DNA from: CAZCBN01 sp964496975
GTDB taxonomy: Bacteria > Planctomycetota > Phycisphaerae > Phycisphaerales > UBA1924
NCBI GenBank assembly: GCA_964496975.1
Contig: CAZCBN010000110.1
Span: 1 to 11,061, forward strand
Direction of reading: 5' to 3'
DNA: 11,061 nt
Shown: positions 6,787 through 11,061 of the stretch, piece after piece
How the letters are laid out: each line of letters opens with the position of its first letter
Numbering within the stretch: the stretch's first letter is position 1
Translations under genes and position numbers: made by a program
Notes under the pieces: generated by a model
What the model was told of the DNA's origin: nothing
The model's database searches: none
Seen by the model: only the letters and a program-made list of their open reading frames with translations

Positions 6787-6892
6787 AACCCACTTCTACC
6801 GTCTTGACGTCGATGCTCGGAGGCTGTGCGTTCAGCCCGGGCACGGCTGCATCACCGGCCGGCGTCGAGCCCGGCCCCGGAGCTGAATCATC

Positions 6893-8323
6893 ATGTTGCT
6901 CAAGCCACGTGCCCACGTGAAGGCCGAGCCTGTGTCCGTGAAGTCTGTGCACGCCGATGCCATCGCCCGTGTCGGCATGATCGCAACGGCGGCCCTGCCC
7001 GGAGTGTGCGCCGCGCAGTCGCTCCTGCCGACGCCGACGGGCCGCCACGCCGTGGGCCGCGAGACGGTGGTTTTGAACGACACCGCGCGGCCCGAGGCCT
7101 TCACGACCGACGCCGCCGACACCAGGCGCATCTCCGTCCGCTTCTGGTACCCGGCCGACGGCGGCACGCCGGGCAACCCGGGCGTGCCCCTCACGCTGAC
7201 CTCCGACGACCAGCGCCTCGCCGAGTTCGCCGCGGCGAGCGACCCGAGCATCTCCGTCGAAGACGCGCTGGTCGTGCTGCAGGCGCTCAGCCCCTCCGCC
7301 CGCGGCGGCCTGCCCTTTGCCGCGGCGGCGTCGCCCGCGCCGGTGGTCCTCCTCTCGCCGGGCCTTGGCTCGCTGCCCGAGGAGTACACATCGATCGCCG
7401 AAGACCTCGCAAGCCACGGCTACTTCGTCGCCGGCGTGAACCACACCTACATCTCGGGCGTCAACATCGACCTGCCCGACGCCCCCGCGAGCCCCGTCGC
7501 CAGCACCGGCCGCGAGCAGGACAACGCGGCCAACGTGACCTGCGCCGAGGATCTTCTCTTCACGCTGAACATCATCGAGCAGCTCGACGCCGACCCTGCG
7601 AGCCTCTTCTACACGCACATCGACACCTCGCGCGTCGCCGCCGTCGGTCACTCCTTCGGCGGCTCCGCGTCGGTCAACGCGGCCCTTGCGGACGCTCGCG
7701 TCGACTGCGCCGTCAACATGGATGGGTCCATCTTCGGCCCCGCCGTCTTTACGCCGCCCGACCGGCCGGTGATGCTGCTCCAGGCCGAGGGCACAGACTT
7801 CGTGTCTCTCCCGCCGGAGACGCTCTCGCCCGAGGAACTCGCCGCGCTCGGCATCACCGCCGAGGAGTGGGCCGCGGAGCGAGCGTTCATCATCGCCTCC
7901 CACGCCGCGGTGACGGGCCTTCCCTCCGCCGGCGGCGCCGGCATCGTCATCGCCGGGGCGACGCACCATAGCTTCTCCGACTTCGCGCTCATCGGCCTGC
8001 TCGACGGCGGCTCCATCGACCTCTCCCGCTTCCGGACGATCGCGACCGCGTACCTCCGCGCGTTCCTTGCCGAGCAGCTCAGTGGCGAACGCCAGTTCGT
8101 CCTTCGGCAGCCCTCCGACCTCTACCCGGACGCGGCCCTCACGCAGCCCGCCCCGGGGTGCATCGCCGACTTCAACGGCGACGGCCGCAACGCCGACGAG
8201 TTCGACATCCTCGACTTCCTCGCGGCGCTGGACGCGGGCATTGACTTCAACGCCGACGCCGTGGACGCCGACATCTTCGACCTCTTTGACTTCCTCGCCG
8301 CCCTCGAGTCCCCGTGCCGCTGA
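6893..8323 (+). CDS. Secreted PAF-acetylhydrolase-like esterase with dockerin-like tail
   Basis: 476 aa. A long basic N-region precedes a hydrophobic stretch (about 25-40, ending GVCAAQS), a plausible signal peptide cleaved near residue 41. The alpha/beta-hydrolase domain resembles platelet-activating-factor acetylhydrolase (PAF-AH II). It has the oxyanion-side motif SPGLGSLPEEY (155-165), the nucleophile elbow GHSFGG (252-257, S254), D277 in NMDGS and H358 in THHSFSDF. The Ser-Asp distance of 23 residues equals that of human PAF-AH (S273/D296), while Asp-His is about 26 longer, with an acidic insert near 305-330. The likely role is hydrolysis of short or oxidised acyl esters outside the cytoplasm. 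The tail (423-475) holds two repeats, DFNGDGRNADEFDILDFLAAL and DFNADAVDADIFDLFDFLAAL in outline, bracketed by C423 and C475; such tails are common on secreted Phycisphaerae proteins. GGAG lies 10 nt before the ATG. An intrinsic terminator follows. Confidence 0.88.
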   Translation: MLLKPRAHVKAEPVSVKSVHADAIARVGMIATAALPGVCAAQSLLPTPTGRHAVGRETVVLNDTARPEAFTTDAADTRRISVRFWYPADGGTPGNPGVPLTLTSDDQRLAEFAAASDPSISVEDALVVLQALSPSARGGLPFAAAASPAPVVLLSPGLGSLPEEYTSIAEDLASHGYFVAGVNHTYISGVNIDLPDAPASPVASTGREQDNAANVTCAEDLLFTLNIIEQLDADPASLFYTHIDTSRVAAVGHSFGGSASVNAALADARVDCAVNMDGSIFGPAVFTPPDRPVMLLQAEGTDFVSLPPETLSPEELAALGITAEEWAAERAFIIASHAAVTGLPSAGGAGIVIAGATHHSFSDFALIGLLDGGSIDLSRFRTIATAYLRAFLAEQLSGERQFVLRQPSDLYPDAALTQPAPGCIADFNGDGRNADEFDILDFLAALDAGIDFNADAVDADIFDLFDFLAALESPCR

Positions 8324-8361
8324 ACCCTCGCCCGTCGCCCGGCGACGCGGCGCCCGCCGTC

Positions 8362-8391
8362 CGGTCGGCCCCACGCCGGCCGGCCGTTTTT
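8362..8391 (+). terminator. Intrinsic terminator after the esterase gene
   Basis: A nine-pair stem, CGGTCGGCC (8362-8370) with GGCCGGCCG (8378-8386) and one G-U pair, has a 7-nt loop CCACGCC. TTTTT (8387-8391) follows immediately. It starts 38 nt after the esterase stop and ends 42 nt before the dnaG ATG. It therefore separates the two transcripts and implies that dnaG has its own promoter in the short remaining space, or depends on read-through. Confidence 0.85.
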
Positions 8392-8433
8392 CCCTGCCCG
8401 CCACCCCGGCCGGGGCTGCTGCTAGTCTCCGGC

Positions 8434-10497
8434 ATGGCCTTCGCCCGAGACCCACACCGCGACCCACACCGGGACCCTCTCCGGGATGTGGCCCGCGACG
8501 ACGCCAAGCGGCGCGTTCTGGAGGCCACGGACATCGCGCGGGTCATCGGCGAGGTCATCAACCTGAAGGCCAAGGGCCGCGAGCTCGTCGGCCTCTGCCC
8601 CTTCCACGACGACCGCAACCCCTCGATGGCGGTCGTGCCGTCCAAACAGATCTTCCACTGTTTCGTCTGCCAGACCGGCGGCGACGTCCTCACCTTCGTC
8701 CAGAAATACCACGGCATGTCCTTCCCCGAGGCGTTGCAGCACCTCGCCGACCGCGCGGGCGTGGAGCTGCCCACGTGGGAGCCGCCCCGCCGCTCGCACG
8801 CCGCGGGCGACGACCGCGCCGAGGTCGCCGCGGCGCCGCTCTCCCGGGCCGACGTGGTCGCGGCGAACAAGCTCGCGCTCACGTTCTTCCGCACCATCCT
8901 TGAGAAGCACCCGTCGGGCGAGGCCGCCCGCGCCCTCATCGCCCGCCGCGGCATCTCGCCAAAGATGGTCGACCACTTTCAACTCGGCGCCGCGCCCGAA
9001 CTCTGGGACGGCCTGCTGAAAATGTGCGAGGCCAAGGGCTGGCCGACCGACGCCCTCGCCGCCGCCGGCCTGCTGAAGCGCCGCGACGCTGGTTCCAGGG
9101 GCGGGGCCGGGGGCCTGTACGACGCGCTGCGCAACCGCGTCATCTTCCCCATCATCGGCGAGACGGGCGAGCCCATCGCCTTCGGCGCCCGACGCATCAA
9201 CGACGCCGACGACCCCAAGTACCTCAACAGCCCCGACACGCCGGCGTTCAAAAAGTCCACCGCCCTCTTCGGCATTCACCACGCCGGCCGCAGCATCCAG
9301 CGGCAGCGCCGCGCCGTCATCGTCGAGGGGTACACCGACGTCATCGCCTGCCATCAGGCCGGCATCGACAACGCCGTCGCCACGCTCGGCACGGCCTTCA
9401 CCGCCGAGCACGCCCGCAAGCTCGCCGGCCGCTGCGACGAGATCGTGCTGCTCTTTGACGGCGACGAGGCCGGGCAGAAAGCGGCCGAGCGGGCCGTCGA
9501 GGCGCTCTTCCGCGCCCGCGTCGATGTGAAGGTCGCGACGCTCGCCGGCGCGACCGACGCGAAGGACCCCGACGAACTGCTGAAGCGCGACGGCGGGGCC
9601 GAGGTGCTACGGGGCGTCTTTGACCGGGCCGAGCACCTGCTGGATTTTTGGGGACGCCGCCTGCGGAGCAAGCTCGCGCCGCTGGGCCCCGCCGCGCGGG
9701 GGCGCGCGGTGGGCGAGGAGCTTGACCGGCTCGTGGCGCTCGGGCTCGCCGACCTTCCGCCGGCGGACACGCGGCTCGTGATGGACCGCCTGGCGCGGGC
9801 CTCGGCCGTCCCGGCGGGCGACCTCTTCGCGTCGCTGAAGTCCGGCCGGAGCGCCGCGCGGCGTGCGCCCGCCGGAGATGCCGCGCCGGACGACGCCACC
9901 GCCGGCGGCACGCGGTCCGCCGCGGAGCACCTCGCGGGCCTGACCGCCGGCGGCCGGCTTCGCGCCGAGATGCTGGCCTGCCTGCTGCACGTGCCGAGCC
10001 TGGCACGCGAACCGGGCGCGAGCGAGACGTGGGACAGCCGCTTCCCCGACGGCACGCTGCGCCGCGTGGCCGCGGCCTCGCACCACGCCCCGGGCATCCG
10101 CGACACGCTCGACCTGCTGGAAGGGGACGACGACGCCCGCGCACTCGCCCTCGCCATGCTGCGCAAACTCACGGCGACGTGCGGCGAAGAGCCCGAGGCC
10201 GTCGAGGCGCACTGGCACGATTGCCGGCGCCGGCTCGAGGCCGAGGCGCTGCTGCGCGACGACGGCCCCGCCCGCTCCGGCGACGACCCCGACCGCGGCG
10301 AGCCGGCCCGTGGCGAAGCCGGCCTCGGTGTAGCGGGCCTCCCGAGCGACGCCGCCGCGCGGATCGAGCGACTCCGGGCCCTGCAGCGCNNNNNNNNNNC
10401 GGTGGGCATGAACCCCTCGGCCAACCCATCCGCCCGGCCCACGATCGTCCCCGGCGCCGCGAGGCCGCGCAACCCGCGTCCGGCCGGCGGCCCCTAG
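8434..10497 (+). CDS. dnaG: DNA primase DnaG
   Basis: Makes RNA primers at the replication fork. The CHC2 zinc ribbon is complete: C55, H58, C76 and C79 (LCPFH ... HCFVC). The catalytic core shows RNRVIFPI (233-240), YLNSP (263-267), the Toprim glutamate in VIVEGYTDVIA (E298) and LLFDGDEAG (D342, D344), then KDPDELL. The C-terminal helicase-binding region is less conserved and has a Pro/Ala/Arg-rich end. About 687 residues as written, longer than the usual 600 or so, because of an extra N-terminus and linker. The N-terminus carries DPHRDPHRDPLRD, encoded by a 12-bp repeat. The in-frame GTG at 8488 is an alternative start just before the family homology. No SD precedes the ATG at 8434, but TAGTCT lies 5 nt upstream. 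Ten Ns at 10390-10399 sit 33 codons before the stop. The frame after them has coding-like wobble GC, so I keep the TAG at 10497, though the exact C-terminus is unsure. Confidence 0.95.
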   Translation: MAFARDPHRDPHRDPLRDVARDDAKRRVLEATDIARVIGEVINLKAKGRELVGLCPFHDDRNPSMAVVPSKQIFHCFVCQTGGDVLTFVQKYHGMSFPEALQHLADRAGVELPTWEPPRRSHAAGDDRAEVAAAPLSRADVVAANKLALTFFRTILEKHPSGEAARALIARRGISPKMVDHFQLGAAPELWDGLLKMCEAKGWPTDALAAAGLLKRRDAGSRGGAGGLYDALRNRVIFPIIGETGEPIAFGARRINDADDPKYLNSPDTPAFKKSTALFGIHHAGRSIQRQRRAVIVEGYTDVIACHQAGIDNAVATLGTAFTAEHARKLAGRCDEIVLLFDGDEAGQKAAERAVEALFRARVDVKVATLAGATDAKDPDELLKRDGGAEVLRGVFDRAEHLLDFWGRRLRSKLAPLGPAARGRAVGEELDRLVALGLADLPPADTRLVMDRLARASAVPAGDLFASLKSGRSAARRAPAGDAAPDDATAGGTRSAAEHLAGLTAGGRLRAEMLACLLHVPSLAREPGASETWDSRFPDGTLRRVAAASHHAPGIRDTLDLLEGDDDARALALAMLRKLTATCGEEPEAVEAHWHDCRRRLEAEALLRDDGPARSGDDPDRGEPARGEAGLGVAGLPSDAAARIERLRALQRXXXXVGMNPSANPSARPTIVPGAARPRNPRPAGGP
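8449..8484 (+). repeat. 12-bp tandem repeat encoding DPHR units at the dnaG 5' end
   Basis: Three abutting units, GACCCACACCGC, GACCCACACCGG and GACCCTCTCCGG, encode DPHR, DPHR and DPLR (residues 6-17). This is not a part of the usual primase fold, which begins around residue 28. Confidence 0.8.
10390..10399. other. Ten-N assembly gap near the 3' end of dnaG
   Basis: Unlike the first gap, the flanks (ending CAGCGC, resuming CGGTGG) show no clear overlap, so real sequence may be missing. The true frame relation is unknown. One alternative frame gives a stop at 10409-10411; another stays open through the whole spacer into rpoD. Confidence 0.9.
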
Positions 10498-10529
10498 CCG
10501 ACCAAGCCCTGCCGCCCAATCTCTGCCGC

Positions 10530-10557
10530 GGGGCCCTGCCACGGGGGCCCTGCCACG
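10530..10557. repeat. 14-bp perfect direct duplication between dnaG and rpoD
   Basis: GGGGCCCTGCCACG occurs twice back to back in the 146-bp spacer. The second copy runs into GCCACGGGGACCCGGTGGC (10553-10571), an imperfect hairpin with 8 of 9 pairs. No T-run follows, so it is not an intrinsic terminator. The AT-rich TAAAAAT at 10613-10619 stands out in this GC-rich spacer and could be a -10 element for rpoD, but I see no matching -35. Confidence 0.6.
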
Positions 10558-10643
10558 GGGACCCGGTGGCCGGGGCAAGGCCGCCGCTCCGTCGCCCCCT
10601 CGCCGCGGGGCCTAAAAATGCGGCATCCTCCGGAGTCCTCACC

Positions 10644-11061
10644 TTGCCCACCACGCACCATCCCGCGTTGCTGGACCTCTTCGACGTCTCGTCCCGCCGC
10701 GGCTGGATGAGCTACGAAGAACTGAACAACACCCTGCCGGACGAGCTCGTCGACCCGGTGGAGGTGCACCGGCTCCTGATCGACGTCGACCGCCTGAGCG
10801 TCGACCTGATCGACGAGCTCGAGTTCCGGGCCCGGCTGTATCGAGCGGCCAAGGCGGGCACGAACCCCGCGCCCGTGCTGCCCCTCGCGCGGGCCTTCCG
10901 CGCGATGAGCGTCGCCGGCGGCGAACGCGGGGGCGACGCGCTCGCCATCCAGACGCGGATGAACGCCCCGCACCACGGCAACGGCCACCCCGCCCCCGCC
11001 GCGGCGGCCACGTCCGCGGCGCCCGCCCCGGTCGCGGCGCCCGCCGCGCGGCCCGCGGCGC
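10644..11061 (+). CDS. rpoD: Primary sigma factor RpoD, N-terminal part (cut by window end)
   Basis: 139 codons are visible. Residues 10-60 match sigma70 region 1.1, the autoinhibitory DNA-mimic domain of primary sigma factors: LLDLFDVSSRRGWMSYEEL, then NNTLPDELVDPVEVHRLL and a second acidic helix pair ending VDLIDELE. A helical stretch to about 90 and an Ala/Pro linker follow; conserved regions 1.2-4 must lie beyond the window. No ATG or GTG is available in this frame upstream of the homology. The TTG at 10644, with GGAG 8 nt upstream (10632-10635), fits as the start; the frame is open further upstream but has no better start. Its position 146 nt after dnaG is the conserved macromolecular-synthesis gene order, which supports the call. 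The domain alone also occurs in some other group 1-like sigmas. Confidence 0.82.
   Translation, partial: MPTTHHPALLDLFDVSSRRGWMSYEELNNTLPDELVDPVEVHRLLIDVDRLSVDLIDELEFRARLYRAAKAGTNPAPVLPLARAFRAMSVAGGERGGDALAIQTRMNAPHHGNGHPAPAAAATSAAPAPVAAPAARPAA

Noticed and set aside
6779..6832. CTGACA and TTGACG as -35 boxes for the esterase promoter.
   Set aside because: No acceptable -10 sequence lies 16-18 bp downstream of either.
6761..8467. Minus-strand open frame of 568 codons across the esterase gene.
   Set aside because: Gly/Arg/Glu-rich low-complexity translation, no domain, fully antisense to a gene with a clear catalytic triad.
10553..10571. GC-rich hairpin as a terminator between dnaG and rpoD.
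   Set aside because: No T-run follows and one internal pair is mismatched; read-through into rpoD is expected for this gene pair.
10401..11061. Frame open from the second gap through the spacer into rpoD, suggesting a dnaG-rpoD fusion.
   Set aside because: Stop codons are rare at this GC content. The translated spacer is low-complexity and the other post-gap frame gives a proper dnaG stop; TTG with GGAG explains the rpoD start.
1..11061. Search by eye for tRNA or rRNA genes, CRISPR repeats, insertion-sequence ends or phage genes.
   Set aside because: Nothing recognisable was found; gene content is housekeeping plus ordinary accessory genes.

Overview
The window is very GC-rich (roughly 70% or more) bacterial chromosomal DNA. 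It most likely comes from a planctomycete, with Phycisphaerae the best guess. The secreted esterase ends in a Cys-bracketed pair of Asp/Asn-rich EF-hand/dockerin-like repeats (DFNGDG...FDxLDFLAAL), a tail typical of secreted proteins in that class. The 260-residue protein at 636-1418 resembles a family I recall from planctomycetes. Two 10-N runs (6427-6436 and 10390-10399) mark a scaffolded draft assembly. No stretch longer than about 250 bases lacks a gene.

Left half, all minus strand and transcribed right to left from the divergent region 3914-4129: an acylphosphatase (GTG start, 3913-3644); a HAD-type phosphatase (3608-2901); a DUF418 multipass membrane protein (2901-1552) joined to the HAD gene by a TAATG stop/start overlap; a 260-aa protein of unknown function (1418-636); and a small SHOCT-domain membrane protein (563-114). 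The first three look like one operon. The last two may be read through or have their own promoter: a TACACT hexamer lies 7 nt before the 1418 start, next to a 4 x 12-bp tandem repeat.

Right half, all plus strand: an RNHCP zinc-ribbon protein (4130-4510); a spacer with heptamer repeats and a 16-bp palindrome; an OmpR-family response regulator (4742-5413) overlapping by 23 nt a membrane histidine kinase (5391-6772); a secreted PAF-acetylhydrolase-like esterase with a dockerin-like tail (6893-8323); a strong intrinsic terminator (8362-8391); DnaG primase (8434-10497); and the 5' end of the primary sigma factor gene rpoD (10644 to the window end). The dnaG-rpoD order is the classical macromolecular-synthesis arrangement.

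The most useful new observations are these. The N-gap in the kinase is an assembly artefact: the two flanks share a 7-bp overlap, and merging it restores an intact 454-aa kinase. That kinase has Cys in place of the usual Pro of its H-box. A TGACAG-N5-TGACAG direct repeat with 11-bp spacing, Pho-box-like, lies between kinase and esterase. The esterase triad matches PAF-acetylhydrolase spacing. I found no phage, insertion sequence, CRISPR array or RNA gene, and no convincing wholly new system.
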